From Tianweitania sp. UT-5YL-CI-8 (GTDB lineage Bacteria > Pseudomonadota > Alphaproteobacteria > Rhizobiales > Rhizobiaceae), in the NCBI RefSeq assembly GCF_030010215.1, contig NZ_JASCRR010000006.1:211229-275228 (forward strand): a stretch of 64,000 bases of DNA, read 5' to 3'. Shown here piece by piece: positions 17,909 through 27,126 of this stretch. Position numbers and translations under genes: made by a program. Under the pieces are notes generated by a model. That model did no database searches, had not been told where the DNA came from, and worked only from the letters and a program-made list of their open reading frames with translations. Within the stretch, counting starts at the first letter, position 1. Every line of letters begins with the position of its first letter.

Positions 17909-18802
17909 ATGGACACTCTCACCCGCATGCGCGCATTCATCGACGTGGTCGAGGCGGAAGGTTTTTCCGCCGCCGCCCGCAAGATCGGCCGCTCCAAGGC
18001 ACTGCTGTCGAAATATGTCCGCGAGTTGGAGGACGACCTCGGCGCGCTGCTGCTCAACCGCACCACCCGACAGTTCTCGCTGACCGAGGCGGGCCACACC
18101 TATTATCGCCGCGCAACCGAGATTGTGCGCGAAATCGATAGCCTCGCCGACACCGTGCGCGACTCCGCAGGCGACGTGCGTGGGCGCATCAAGCTCTCCG
18201 CCCCCCGCACCTTCGCGGATGCGCCGATCGGCCAGTCGCTGATCGACTTCGCCAAGGCCTATCCGGACATCGTGCTGGAAATCCATCTGGACGACCGCTT
18301 CGTCGATCTCGTCGAAGAGGGCTTCGACATGGCGATCCGCATTTCCCGGCTCGACAACTCATCATTGATTGCACGCCGGCTTTCGCCCTTTTCCATCAAG
18401 CTCTGCGGCTCGCCGGATCTGATCGAGAAATACGGCAGACCGAAGCGGCCGCAGGATCTGGGCAACAAGCCCTGCATCATCGACACCAACGGCCGCTGGC
18501 TATCCAACTGGCCGTTCAAGGGCGACGATGGCGAGCCAATGAGCGTTTCGGTGTCGGGGCCGCTTGAGGTCAACAGCCCCATCGCCGCGCGCAATGGTGC
18601 GGTCGCGGGCCTCGGCTTTACCGTCTTGCCCGACTTCATCGCCGGTCCCGATTTGGAGGCCGGCAGGCTGGTCAGTCTTTTGGAAGACCGCACGCTCAGC
18701 GGCGGCGGCATCTTCGCTGTCTACCCGCATCGCCGCTATCTTCCGGCCAAGGTGCGCGTCTTCGTCGACTATCTCGTCCAGTGGTTCAAGGACAAGGAGT
18801 GA
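17909..18802 (+). CDS. LysR-family transcriptional regulator
   Basis: A 297-residue LysR-type regulator of the CrgA/DsdC-like subgroup: helix-turn-helix at residues 1-60 (FSAAARKIGRSKALLSKYV) and an effector domain from about 90. The start is at 17909 with AGGAG 10 bases upstream; a longer frame reaching back into the amidase gene is not believable. Same strand and close spacing suggest a shared transcript with the amidase. Confidence 0.88.
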   Translation: MDTLTRMRAFIDVVEAEGFSAAARKIGRSKALLSKYVRELEDDLGALLLNRTTRQFSLTEAGHTYYRRATEIVREIDSLADTVRDSAGDVRGRIKLSAPRTFADAPIGQSLIDFAKAYPDIVLEIHLDDRFVDLVEEGFDMAIRISRLDNSSLIARRLSPFSIKLCGSPDLIEKYGRPKRPQDLGNKPCIIDTNGRWLSNWPFKGDDGEPMSVSVSGPLEVNSPIAARNGAVAGLGFTVLPDFIAGPDLEAGRLVSLLEDRTLSGGGIFAVYPHRRYLPAKVRVFVDYLVQWFKDKE

Positions 18803-18856
18803 ACGGACGTTTCGCGGGCGGTCCCATTTCTGCCCGGTTTCTGGTAATTGTCGGCA

Positions 18857-19555
18857 ATGATCGATTTGCCCGGACCGTCCCTGCCCATGATCCTTCGCGC
18901 CCGCACGACCTTCCTGGCTTCAACGGCCACGGCATTGCTGCTTTCCACCGTGCCGGCTCAGGTGCATCCGCATGTCTTCGCCGAAGGCCGGCTCGACATC
19001 GTGCTCAATGCCGATGGAAAAACCGTGAAATCACTGCGTCACCTCTGGCGATTCGATGACCTGTTTTCCAGCACCGTGCTGATGGAGTTCGACAAGAACA
19101 GCGACCTCAAGCTGGACGACACCGAGCTTCAGGAAGTCTCCCAGACGGTTTTCGATTCCATCGGCGAGTTCAACTATTTCCAGATCGTGACCCAGGACGG
19201 CAAGGACGTGGCCATGAAGCCGCCGGCGCAACTCATGGCCAACTATGAAAAGGATCAGCTCATCATCCTGTTCGAGTCCGAACCGAAGGAACCGCTGGCG
19301 CTAACCGGCAAAGTGACATTCGGCGTCTACGACCCGACCTTCTACACGGCCATCGAATTCCTCGAAGACGAAACCATGAAGGTGGACGGCCTTCCTGCAG
19401 CGTGCAGTCAGGCGGTGGTGCGTCCCGATCCCGACGAGGCCATCGCCCAGAACCAGAGCTCACTGACCGACGCGTTTTTCAACGATCCCGCCGGAACCGA
19501 CATGAGCAAGATATTCGCCACCAGGCTGGAAGTGACCTGCAAGGCCGAGGGCTGA
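18857..19555 (+). CDS. DUF1007 exported protein, partner of NicO transporter
   Basis: A DUF1007 protein of about 232 residues. A hydrophobic leader (TTFLASTATALLL) and cleavage region VPAQVHPHVFA near the start indicate export to the periplasm; the mature end begins with a His-rich segment typical of the family. The start could be ATG 18857 or ATG 18887; neither has a strong ribosome-binding site. It precedes a NicO-type Ni/Co permease by 4 bases. DUF1007 proteins are nearly always found with such permeases and probably handle the metal in the periplasm. Confidence 0.82.
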   Translation: MIDLPGPSLPMILRARTTFLASTATALLLSTVPAQVHPHVFAEGRLDIVLNADGKTVKSLRHLWRFDDLFSSTVLMEFDKNSDLKLDDTELQEVSQTVFDSIGEFNYFQIVTQDGKDVAMKPPAQLMANYEKDQLIILFESEPKEPLALTGKVTFGVYDPTFYTAIEFLEDETMKVDGLPAACSQAVVRPDPDEAIAQNQSSLTDAFFNDPAGTDMSKIFATRLEVTCKAEG

Positions 19556-19559
19556 TACG

Positions 19560-20606
19560 GTGAACACCAAGAAGACGACAATCCGGGCGATCTTCGCCCT
19601 GATCGCCATCAGCTACGTGCTGACGCATTTTCTCGGCCATGCGCATGCGCAGAGCTCGCTCGGTATCGGCACCAATGAGGCGACCGTACCCTCGACCGGG
19701 TTTTTCGCCGGCTGGCTGAACTGGATCAATGTCCAGCAGCAACAGTTCTACCGCGAACTCACCGGCGCCTTGAAGGCGATGCGAGACGACAGCGGCAAGC
19801 TGTGGCTTCTGGTCGGCCTGTCTTTCACCTATGGCGTGTTTCACGCCGCAGGCCCCGGCCACGGCAAAGCGGTGATCTCCTCCTACATGCTCGCCAATGA
19901 GGTCGCCCTTCGGCGGGGCATCCTGCTGTCTTTCATTTCCGCGCTGCTCCAAGGTCTGGTCGCAATCGTTCTGATGGCGGTCGCCTACCTCGCCTTGCGC
20001 GGCACATCGGTCTCGATGACCAACGCCACATGGTTCCTTGAGACGGTGAGCTATGCGCTGATCGCCGCCTTTGGCGCTTGGCTGCTCTGGAGCAAGGCCG
20101 CGCCGCGCCTCAAGGGCCTGTTCGGCGGCGCGCCCGCCTACAGCCTCTCCGCAGCCCATGTCCACACGGCGTCCTGCAATCACGGCCTTCTGTTTGAAGA
20201 ACCGCAGGGAAAAAGCGGCAGCACCTTTGTCTGCGCCAGTTGCGGCCATTCCCATGCACCAGACCCCGCTCTCCTGTCCGGCGAGCAGTTCGACTGGAAA
20301 TCGGCGTGGTCGGCAATCGTCGCGGTAGGGCTTCGACCCTGCAGCGGGGCGCTGATCGTGCTGAGTTTCTCGTTCCTAAACGGCCTTTGGCTGGGCGGCT
20401 TTCTCTCCGTCCTCGCCATGTCGATCGGCACGGCGATCACCGTTTCTATCCTGGCGATCATGGCGGTCACCGCCAAGAATTGGGCGGTGGCCTTCGCCGG
20501 CGACGGCCGCGCCGGCAACCGCATTCACGCCGCCATCGAAATCGGCGGAGCCGCTCTGGTGATGTTGCTGGGCCTGACCCTGCTGGCAGCAAGCCTGCAG
20601 GCGTAA
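19560..20606 (+). CDS. NicO-family nickel/cobalt transporter
   Basis: A 348-residue membrane protein with about seven hydrophobic segments. The first motif, FHAAGPGHGKAV near residue 96, and the second, VGLRPCSGALIVL near 260, are the metal-coordinating signatures of the NicO/RcnA group. A His/Cys-rich loop between them (HVHTASCNHG, CGHSHAPD) could sense or collect metal. The start is GTG 19560 preceded by GAGGG. Direction (uptake or efflux) is not clear; the group contains both. No metal riboswitch is visible upstream. Confidence 0.87.
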   Translation: MNTKKTTIRAIFALIAISYVLTHFLGHAHAQSSLGIGTNEATVPSTGFFAGWLNWINVQQQQFYRELTGALKAMRDDSGKLWLLVGLSFTYGVFHAAGPGHGKAVISSYMLANEVALRRGILLSFISALLQGLVAIVLMAVAYLALRGTSVSMTNATWFLETVSYALIAAFGAWLLWSKAAPRLKGLFGGAPAYSLSAAHVHTASCNHGLLFEEPQGKSGSTFVCASCGHSHAPDPALLSGEQFDWKSAWSAIVAVGLRPCSGALIVLSFSFLNGLWLGGFLSVLAMSIGTAITVSILAIMAVTAKNWAVAFAGDGRAGNRIHAAIEIGGAALVMLLGLTLLAASLQA

Positions 20607-20697
20607 AGGCTCATCTTATACTCAGCCGCCCGCATCTGGAAATGACCAGTTAAACGTGCTATTCAGAGAACCATTGTTGATGCTCGGGAGTGGTCTT

Positions 20698-20946
20698 ATG
20701 GCCCATATCGTTTTGGCGGAGATGACAGCCAGCGTTTCCGAACTGAAGAAGAATCCGATGGGAACGGTGGCGGCTGGCGAGGGCGCCGCTGTGGCAATCC
20801 TCAATCGCAACGAGCCGGCCTTTTATTGCGTTCCCGCTCGGACCTATGAAGCAATGCTGGAACGGCTGGAAGATATCGAACTCAACGCCATCGCGGATTC
20901 GAGAGCAGGCGAGCCTGTTCTGAAGGTCTCCCTGGATGACCTATGA
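20698..20946 (+). CDS. Phd/YefM-family antitoxin (StbD-like)
   Basis: An 82-residue type II antitoxin. The N-terminal DNA-binding part (ASVSELKKNPM near residue 11, then AVAILNRNEPAFYCVPA) is of the StbD/YefM class; the C-terminal acidic end would wrap the toxin. ATG 20698 has GGAG 7 bases upstream. It overlaps the toxin gene by 11 bases, the usual order of antitoxin first. It should repress its own promoter in the 90 bases after nicO. Confidence 0.87.
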   Translation: MAHIVLAEMTASVSELKKNPMGTVAAGEGAAVAILNRNEPAFYCVPARTYEAMLERLEDIELNAIADSRAGEPVLKVSLDDL

Positions 20947-21217
20947 GCTTGGCTTTCTCGACGCAGCCCTGAAGGAATGGCGAAAGCTCGACCGCAACAC
21001 CCGCGAACAGTTCAAGAAGAAGCTCGCCGAGCGCTGCGAGAATCCGCACGTGCCGTCAGCCAAGCTGTCCGGCAGCAACAACCGTTACAAAATCAAGCTG
21101 AGAGGCCCAGGCTATCGCCTTGTTTATGAAGTTCGAGACCGAGAAATTCTTGTCGTGGTCATTGCCGTCGGCAAGCGAGAACGGGGCGAGGCCAACAAAA
21201 CAGCGGATCGGCGGTGA
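20936..21217 (+). CDS. RelE/StbE-family mRNA interferase toxin
   Basis: A 93-residue RelE-superfamily toxin. Family marks are FLDAALKEWRKLD near residue 7, a basic centre (KIKLRGPGYRLVYEV near 53) and the C-terminal VVVIAVGKRER. It would cleave mRNA on the ribosome when freed from the antitoxin. The 11-base overlap with the antitoxin gene couples their translation. Key basic and aromatic residues are present, so it is likely active. Confidence 0.88.
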   Translation: MTYELGFLDAALKEWRKLDRNTREQFKKKLAERCENPHVPSAKLSGSNNRYKIKLRGPGYRLVYEVRDREILVVVIAVGKRERGEANKTADRR

Positions 21218-21241
21218 CGACCCCGCAGTCTCAGCATGGCC

Positions 21242-21451
21242 TCAGCGACCGTTCTTGGCACGTTGGCTGCGGCCGCGCAGCCAGAAGACACCGAAGAAGG
21301 CGATGACGAACAGCACGGCGACGCCGCCGGCCGCGATGGTGGAGACATTGCCTACCGCCAGCATGATGCTGGGCAGATAGTACGCCAGAACACCGAAAAT
21401 GATGAGGAACCAGGCCGCTGCCACGGCAGCGCGTCGCGTATCGCGGTCCAT
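21242..21451 (-). CDS. small two-helix membrane protein
   Basis: A 69-residue protein with two hydrophobic helices (about residues 9-30 and 36-55) and a basic C-terminal tail. Start ATG 21451 is the first Met that excludes an upstream stretch of non-coding character. It lies 55 bases after the GNAT gene on the same strand. Function unknown. Confidence 0.6.
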   Translation of the reverse strand: MDRDTRRAAVAAAWFLIIFGVLAYYLPSIMLAVGNVSTIAAGGVAVLFVIAFFGVFWLRGRSQRAKNGR

Positions 21452-21506
21452 TATGGCGTCACCGGTTTGAAAAGCGTCACTGCATTGTCCTTTCGCCCGC
21501 GAAGGT

Positions 21507-22193
21507 TCAGCCACCGAACTCTGCGCGGAAATCCTCGAGGCGCCGCTTCTGGCGACCCTCATCGTCGAAATTCGCCGGATCGAGCCAAGCCTCATAGGCT
21601 TGTTTCAGCGCCGGCCATTCCTTGTCGATGATCGAATACCACGCCGTGTCGCGGTTTTCACCCTTCACGATCAGATGCTGGCGGAAAACGCCCTCGAAGC
21701 TGAAGCCGAAGCGTTCCGCTGCCCGCTTCGAGGGCTCGTTGCGGTTGTTACACTTCCATTCGTAGCGGCGGTAGCCGAGATCGTCGAAGACATAGCGCGC
21801 AAACAGGAACTGCGCCTCCGTGGCCGCCGGCTTTCGCGCAACGATGCTGCCCCAAAGAATGTTGCCGATTTCGATGACGCCATAGGTTGCGTCGATCCGC
21901 ATCAGCGTCTGGCGACCGGCAATCGTGCCGCTCGCCTTGTCGATGACGACAAAAAACAGCGGGTCTTCACTGGCTGCCACCTTGTCCAGCCAAGGCTGGA
22001 ACGCCTCGCGGCTTTCCGGCGGCGTTTCGAACAGCCAGCGGAAGCGGCTGTCGGCATCCTGGGCAGTGGCAACGGCATAAAGCCCGTCGCCATGCAGCGC
22101 CGCATCCAGCGGTTCGAGCCTGACATAGCGGCCTTCCAGCACTGTGCGGGCCGGGCGTGGACGCGGCGTCCAATTCGCGAGATTCTCCGTCAT
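21507..22193 (-). CDS. GNAT-family acetyltransferase (RimJ/RimL-like)
   Basis: A 228-residue acetyltransferase of the RimJ/RimL type. It has VRLEPLDAALHGDGLYA near the start, GVIEIGNILWG at the substrate beta strand, and the late segment NEPSKRAAERFGFSFEGVFRQH, which is diagnostic for this subgroup. The start at 22193 follows TGGAG; an upstream Met at 22211 overlaps that site. Such enzymes acetylate protein N-termini, amino acids or antibiotics. It diverges from the aminotransferase gene. Confidence 0.85.
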   Translation of the reverse strand: MTENLANWTPRPRPARTVLEGRYVRLEPLDAALHGDGLYAVATAQDADSRFRWLFETPPESREAFQPWLDKVAASEDPLFFVVIDKASGTIAGRQTLMRIDATYGVIEIGNILWGSIVARKPAATEAQFLFARYVFDDLGYRRYEWKCNNRNEPSKRAAERFGFSFEGVFRQHLIVKGENRDTAWYSIIDKEWPALKQAYEAWLDPANFDDEGRQKRRLEDFRAEFGG

Positions 22194-22276
22194 GCCAGGG
22201 CTCCATTCCATTGACTTAAGCCGCTAGCACCGTCCACAAACCGCGTCGAGGAAACAGAACCAGGGAGAACCGACCG

Positions 22277-23470
22277 ATGCTCCACACCATCGCCGCCTTT
22301 AATCGTCTCGGCGAGGAAAATGCCTTTGCCGTGCTGGCGCGCGCCACAGCACTTGCCCAGCAAGGCCGCGACATCATCAATCTGGGCATCGGGCAGCCGG
22401 ATTTCAAAACCCCGAACCATATCGTCGAAGCCGCCATCAAGGCGCTGCGCGACGGCCATCATGGCTATACCCCCGCCAACGGTCTTCTGGCCACCCGCGA
22501 GGCGGTGGTCCGCCGCACGCTGACGACCACCGGCATCGAAGTCTCGCCCGACGATGTGATGATCATGCCCGGCGGCAAGCCGACCATGTTCGCGGCCATC
22601 CTGATGTTCGGCGAACCTGGCGCCGATATCCTTTACCCGGACCCCGGCTTTCCCATCTATCGCTCGATGATCGAATATACAGGTGCAAGTCCCGTCCCGG
22701 TGCCGATGCGCGAGGAAAACGGCTTTGCCTTTTCGGCCGAGGAAACGTTGTCGCTGATCACGCCGCAGACCCGGCTCTTGATCCTCAACTCGCCAGCCAA
22801 CCCAACCGGCGGGGTGACGCCGCGCGCCGAGATCGAAAAGCTGGGGAAGGGGCTGGAGGCACATCCGCATGTCGCTGTTTTGTCGGATGAGATCTACGAC
22901 GTCATGACCTATGACGGCGAACGGCACTGTTCGCTGCTGCAGTTTCCCGAAATCCGCGACCGGCTGATCGTCCTTAACGGCTGGTCGAAGACCTGGGCCA
23001 TGACCGGCTGGCGCATGGGCTGGTCGATCTGGCCGAACAAGGCCGAAACCGGCAATCTCGGCGACAAGGTGCGCAAGCTCGCGGTCAATTGCTGGTCCTG
23101 CGTCAACGCGCCGAGCCAGTTCGCCGGCATCGCCGCGATCGACGGCACGCAGGGCGAGGTCGAGGGTATGATGAAGGCCTTCGACAGGCGCCGGAAGCTG
23201 GTGGTCGAGGGGCTGAACACCCTGCCTGGCGTCTCCTGCATCACCCCAAAGGGCGCCTTCTACGCCTTCCCGAACATTGCCGGGACCGGCTGGAAAGCCA
23301 AGAAACTGGCGTCAGCCCTGCTGGACGAGGCTGGCGTGGCGCTGATCGGCGGTCCCGACTTCGGTATCCTCGGCGAAGGCTATATCCGCCTCTCCTACGC
23401 AAACTCCGAAGAGAACATCCTGCGCGCGCTGGAAAGGATCGAAATCTTTCTTGAGAAACAGGGAGCCTGA
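22277..23470 (+). CDS. class I/II PLP aminotransferase (aspartate aminotransferase-like)
   Basis: A 397-residue fold-type I aminotransferase. N-terminal INLGIGQPDFKTP, the SPANPTGGV block near residue 174, and the PLP lysine in NGWSKTWAMTGWRMG near 238 are all present, as is the Arg of YIRLSYA near the C-terminus that binds substrate carboxylate. It probably moves amino groups from aspartate or aromatic/branched amino acids to 2-oxoglutarate. The exact substrate cannot be stated. ATG 22277 is preceded by CAGGGAGAA. Confidence 0.9.
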   Translation: MLHTIAAFNRLGEENAFAVLARATALAQQGRDIINLGIGQPDFKTPNHIVEAAIKALRDGHHGYTPANGLLATREAVVRRTLTTTGIEVSPDDVMIMPGGKPTMFAAILMFGEPGADILYPDPGFPIYRSMIEYTGASPVPVPMREENGFAFSAEETLSLITPQTRLLILNSPANPTGGVTPRAEIEKLGKGLEAHPHVAVLSDEIYDVMTYDGERHCSLLQFPEIRDRLIVLNGWSKTWAMTGWRMGWSIWPNKAETGNLGDKVRKLAVNCWSCVNAPSQFAGIAAIDGTQGEVEGMMKAFDRRRKLVVEGLNTLPGVSCITPKGAFYAFPNIAGTGWKAKKLASALLDEAGVALIGGPDFGILGEGYIRLSYANSEENILRALERIEIFLEKQGA

Positions 23471-23477
23471 CGGCTGA

Positions 23478-24233
23478 TCAACCCCGGCCGACGAAAGGCA
23501 TTTTCGTCGCCATGACGTTCATGAACAGGACGTTGGTGTCGAGCGGCAGGCCCGCCATGTAGACAACTGCCTCGGCGACCCGCTCGACATCGATCAGCGG
23601 TTCGACCGCGATGCTGCCATTGGCCTGGGGAACGCCGGTGGCCATCTTCGAGGCCAGTTCCGTCATCGCATTGCCGATATCGATCTGGCCGCAGGCGATG
23701 TCGAACTGCCGTCCGTCCAGCGCCAATGACTTGGTGAGGCCTGTAATGGCATGCTTTGTCGTGGTGTAGGGCACCGAACCGGGACGCGGTGCATGCGCGG
23801 AAATGGAGCCATTGTTGATGATCCGCCCGCCCATAGGCTGTTGCCGGCGCATGGCGCCGAAAGCGGCTCGAGCGCAGAGGAAGGAACCGGTCAGATTGGC
23901 AGCCAGCACATCGTCCCAGATATCGACGGGGATTTCGTCGATGAGGGCGGTCTTGTAGCCTCTGCCCGCATTGTTGAAGAGCAGGTCCACGCGGCCGAAC
24001 ATCTCGGTCACCTCGGCGAACATCGCCTCGACCTGTTCGGCGTTGCCGACATCGCAGGAAATCGCGACCGCCTTGGCTTTCGCAGGTCCTGCATCGGCGA
24101 CCGCCATGTCCAGCACGTGCTTTCTGCGTCCACAGAACACCGTGTTCCAGCCGGCATGCAGCAAGGCAATGGCGACGGCCTTGCCGATACCGCTGCCTGC
24201 CCCGGTAACGATGGCTGTCTTGGCTGTGGTCAA
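23478..24233 (-). CDS. SDR-family oxidoreductase
   Basis: A 251-residue short-chain dehydrogenase: TGAGSGIG cofactor motif (residues 10-17), NNAG near 89, catalytic Ser in NNGSISA, and Tyr-Lys in YTTTK near 157. The C-terminal GLPLDTNVLFMNVMATKMPF is a variant seen in a rhizobial subgroup. It converges with the aminotransferase gene, 7 bases apart. Substrate unknown. Confidence 0.85.
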   Translation of the reverse strand: MTTAKTAIVTGAGSGIGKAVAIALLHAGWNTVFCGRRKHVLDMAVADAGPAKAKAVAISCDVGNAEQVEAMFAEVTEMFGRVDLLFNNAGRGYKTALIDEIPVDIWDDVLAANLTGSFLCARAAFGAMRRQQPMGGRIINNGSISAHAPRPGSVPYTTTKHAITGLTKSLALDGRQFDIACGQIDIGNAMTELASKMATGVPQANGSIAVEPLIDVERVAEAVVYMAGLPLDTNVLFMNVMATKMPFVGRG

Positions 24234-24297
24234 AATACGAACTCCGCGCTTTTGCCACCCTTACAAGGTGGCGGCAGGCTTTGACCAGCCGGTCACG

Positions 24298-24326
24298 CAA
24301 AATGGGCGGTCATTTGCGACCGCCCA
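24298..24326 (-). terminator. rho-independent terminator of the DUF533 gene
   Basis: A perfect 9-base stem, TGGGCGGTC (24303-24311) with GACCGCCCA (24318-24326), is followed on the reverse strand by TTTT. It lies about 100 bases downstream of the DUF533 stop codon. Confidence 0.75.
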
Positions 24327-24424
24327 ATGTCGAACCTGCTTGGGAGGGGAGCCGATCCGATTAAGAAAATGATGCGCCCGTTAGGTTAATGAAATCCTAA
24401 CACGCAACCGGATCGGTTTTCCGT

Positions 24425-25162
24425 TCACCAAGGCGAATTGGCAGGAACTGCTGCCTTTGCCGTTGAGACCGTGGCGTCGACGTGGTCGACCAGCGCGTCG
24501 GGCAGTTGCAACCGGCCCGCGAGCAGATCGAGATATCCACGCTCGGCGCGGGTGTCGCTGTCAATCGCAAGCCGGGAGGCAGTATAGAGTTCGATCTTCT
24601 GTTCCTCCGTCTTGGCCGCTGCCACCAGCGCGTCAACGTCGACCGGAGCTTCAAGCTCCTTGATCAGGAACTGCTCGGCTTCTGAGCCCATGCCCAGCAA
24701 GCCGAGACGTTCGGCGATCTTCTGGCGTTCCTCATCGTCGATATGCCCATCGGCCTTGGCCGCGGCGATCATCGCGCGCACGATGGTCAGCGAGAATTCG
24801 GCCTCGCCCTGCGGCGCCTGCTGCGGATGGAAGCCGTTATCGGAAGGCGGCGGCAGCAACTCCGGCTCCCTGGCGACCTGCTCGGGCGCATTGATGTCCT
24901 GTGGGGACTTGCCCGCCTGATAATTCTGGTAGGCCTTATAGGCGAGACCGGCAATCGCAGCGAGACCGCCCATCTTGACGGCGGTTCCCGTCATCTTCCG
25001 GCCGGTGCCGGTGCCAAGCAGAACGGCTGCGAGAGCACCTGCCGCCAGAGGATTGTCCTTGGCCATCTTCACCGCGCCGCTTGCCTTGTCGCGAACCGTA
25101 CCCTGGGTTCCAGGAACCTGTGAGCCAAGCAGATCGTCAAGCAGTTTCTTGGGGTCGAACAT
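24425..25162 (-). CDS. DUF533 (YebE-like) TerB-fold protein
   Basis: A 245-residue protein with the DUF533 layout: N-terminal DPKKLLDDLLG, a glycine/alanine-rich possible membrane segment (about residues 40-82), a Pro-rich linker, then a helical TerB-like domain (RAMIAAAKADGHIDDEERQKI near 128). The last segment resembles metal-associated TerB domains with a conserved Asp-Gly-His. YebE-type proteins sit in the inner membrane; a role in envelope stress is suspected for relatives. Its terminator is at 24298-24326. Confidence 0.82.
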   Translation of the reverse strand: MFDPKKLLDDLLGSQVPGTQGTVRDKASGAVKMAKDNPLAAGALAAVLLGTGTGRKMTGTAVKMGGLAAIAGLAYKAYQNYQAGKSPQDINAPEQVAREPELLPPPSDNGFHPQQAPQGEAEFSLTIVRAMIAAAKADGHIDDEERQKIAERLGLLGMGSEAEQFLIKELEAPVDVDALVAAAKTEEQKIELYTASRLAIDSDTRAERGYLDLLAGRLQLPDALVDHVDATVSTAKAAVPANSPW

Positions 25163-25244
25163 CAGCGTCTCCAGCCTAGAAGGTTAGTGTCCTGGTGAGG
25201 TAGGGCGCTGAAGGTGACAATACAATGATGTCGGGCAGATGAGT

Positions 25245-26168
25245 TCAGGTGCCGATGTGAGGCTTGGTACCGCGCGCTTCGGCGAGTTCGACCTGACGCT
25301 GGCGTTCGGCATAACGGGCACGGTCCTCGTCGGTCCGGGCATCGAAGCAATGCGGACATGATATGCCGGCCTCGAATTTCGGCGATAGCTTTTCCGCCGG
25401 AACCAGCGGATGGCGGCAGGCGCGGCACAGTTCCGCCTCGCCCTCGACAAGACCGTGTGAGACCGAAACGCGCTCATCGAAGACGAAGCATTCGCCCTGC
25501 CAAAGGCTGTCCTCAGCCGGCACTTCCTCGAGATATTTCAGAATACCGCCCTTGAGGTGGAAGACGTCGTCGATGCCGAGCGACCGCACATAGGCCGTTG
25601 CCTTTTCGCAGCGGATGCCGCCGGTGCAGAACATCGCCACCTTGCGGCCTTCGAGCTCGTCGCGGTGCTGTTCGACCCAGGCGGGAAAATCGCGAAAACT
25701 TTTCGTCTGCGGATCGAGCGCGTTGCGGAAGGTACCGATGGACACCTCGTAGTCGTTGCGGGTGTCGATGACGACGGTTTCGGGATCGGCGATCAAAGCG
25801 TTCCAGTCGCCCGCATCGACATAGGCGCCTTTGCCTTCGAGCGGATCGAGACCTTCGACCCCCATGGTGACGATCTCCCGCTTCAACCGCACCTTCATCC
25901 GGTGAAACGGCATTTCCTCGGCGGAACTGAACTTCAGTTCCAGACCCGGGAACTCGGGCTGGGCTTGAAGGAAATCGATCAGCTCGGCGATGGCCGTCTC
26001 GCTGCCCGCAACCGTGCCGTTGATGCCTTCGCGCGCCAGAAGCAGCGTACCCTTGATGCCGCGCGAACAGCACACTTCTGCAAGCGGCGTCTTCAGCGCC
26101 TCGAAGCGATCGAGACGACAGAACTTGTAAAGCGCGGCAACGCGGAAGGTCGGTGTTGGTGGATTCAT
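25245..26168 (-). CDS. trhO: tRNA uridine(34) hydroxylase TrhO (rhodanese-like)
   Basis: A 307-residue YceA-type protein: an N-terminal acylphosphatase-like domain ([14 protein letters not shown]), a rhodanese domain with the active Cys in [15 protein letters not shown] near residue 180, and a C-terminal zinc-ribbon-like part with CRAC and CPHC pairs. TrhO adds the hydroxyl in oxygen-dependent formation of 5-hydroxyuridine at wobble U34 of certain tRNAs. All catalytic marks are intact. It is divergent from the muramidase gene. Confidence 0.92.
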   Translation of the reverse strand: MNPPTPTFRVAALYKFCRLDRFEALKTPLAEVCCSRGIKGTLLLAREGINGTVAGSETAIAELIDFLQAQPEFPGLELKFSSAEEMPFHRMKVRLKREIVTMGVEGLDPLEGKGAYVDAGDWNALIADPETVVIDTRNDYEVSIGTFRNALDPQTKSFRDFPAWVEQHRDELEGRKVAMFCTGGIRCEKATAYVRSLGIDDVFHLKGGILKYLEEVPAEDSLWQGECFVFDERVSVSHGLVEGEAELCRACRHPLVPAEKLSPKFEAGISCPHCFDARTDEDRARYAERQRQVELAEARGTKPHIGT

Positions 26169-26341
26169 GCGGCAACGCCCTAACCCCTCGCGAAGACAGT
26201 TTCAAGGGACGCAAATTGGATGAGCAAATCCAACGGCTTGGCGCGATATCCGGGCGGGCATTGAACATCCCGGCCAAGAAGTTTCATCAACAGCTTCCGG
26301 TTCGGTGCGAAAATCCTGTTCACGCAACGGGAGCAACACGC

Positions 26342-27046
26342 ATGTTTACGCAGGAACTGATCCGGGAACTGAGCCAGATAGCCAAGGACAACGGGCTGGA
26401 GGCGGCAGCGCTGCTGGCCGTGATCGCGGTGGAAAGCGCCGGCAGGCTGTTTGCCATCGTCGACGGCCGCAACGAACCGCTGATCCGCTTCGAAGGTCAT
26501 TATTTCGACAGGCGGCTTTCGGACGCCAACCGGGAAAAAGCGCGCAGGGCGGGGCTATCTTCCCCCAGGGCCGGCGGCGTCGCCAACCCGCGCACGCAGG
26601 CGGCGCGCTGGCGCCTGTTGCACGCTGCCGCAGCCATCGACCGCAAGGCTGCATACGAATCCACCTCATGGGGGCTTGGGCAAGTCATGGGTGCGCATTG
26701 GTCATGGCTTGGCTACGGCACCATCGACGCGTTCGTGGCGGAAGCACGCAGCGGCGCGGCCGGACAGGCGCGGCTGATGATCCGTTTCATGAAAAAAAAC
26801 GGTCTGGACGCAGCACTGCGCAGACATGATTGGGAGGCCTTTGCGCGCGGCTACAACGGGCCGGGATACAAGGCGAACGGCTATCACACCAAGATGGCTG
26901 CCGCCTATAAGAACTACAGCGCGCTCAAAGCCCCGGCCTCTCCGGCTCCTGAAAAGCAGCCTGTCCCCATGCGGAAGGCTACCTCGCCGCGCGAAACGAG
27001 AACCCTGTTCTCCTGGCTGCGCCACGTGTTCACAGCCCGCGCATGA
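26342..27046 (+). CDS. N-acetylmuramidase-family (DUF3380) lysozyme-like protein
   Basis: A 234-residue protein whose first ~175 residues form a DUF3380 N-acetylmuramidase domain, a fold common in phage endolysins. The presumed catalytic Glu is in [12 protein letters not shown] near residue 31, and [11 protein letters not shown] near 51 and [11 protein letters not shown] near 111 are diagnostic. The remaining tail is Pro/Lys-rich and ends in WLRHVF. There is no signal peptide, so release would need a holin, lysis or an unusual export route. No phage gene is near, so it looks like a domesticated or isolated lysin. ATG 26342 has GGGAG upstream. Confidence 0.82.
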   Translation: MFTQELIRELSQIAKDNGLEAAALLAVIAVESAGRLFAIVDGRNEPLIRFEGHYFDRRLSDANREKARRAGLSSPRAGGVANPRTQAARWRLLHAAAAIDRKAAYESTSWGLGQVMGAHWSWLGYGTIDAFVAEARSGAAGQARLMIRFMKKNGLDAALRRHDWEAFARGYNGPGYKANGYHTKMAAAYKNYSALKAPASPAPEKQPVPMRKATSPRETRTLFSWLRHVFTARA

Positions 27047-27126
27047 TGGGCCGCGAGCGTGGACTTGGAGGGGAGCCTCTGTTAAATCGGTTAGATAGTG
27101 TTGACACAAATAGACCCGGAAACGCC

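Noticed and set aside
26342..27046. Prophage in this region, suggested by the muramidase
   Set aside because: Neighbours on both sides (TrhO, KDPG aldolase) are housekeeping genes and no phage structural or integrase gene is visible.
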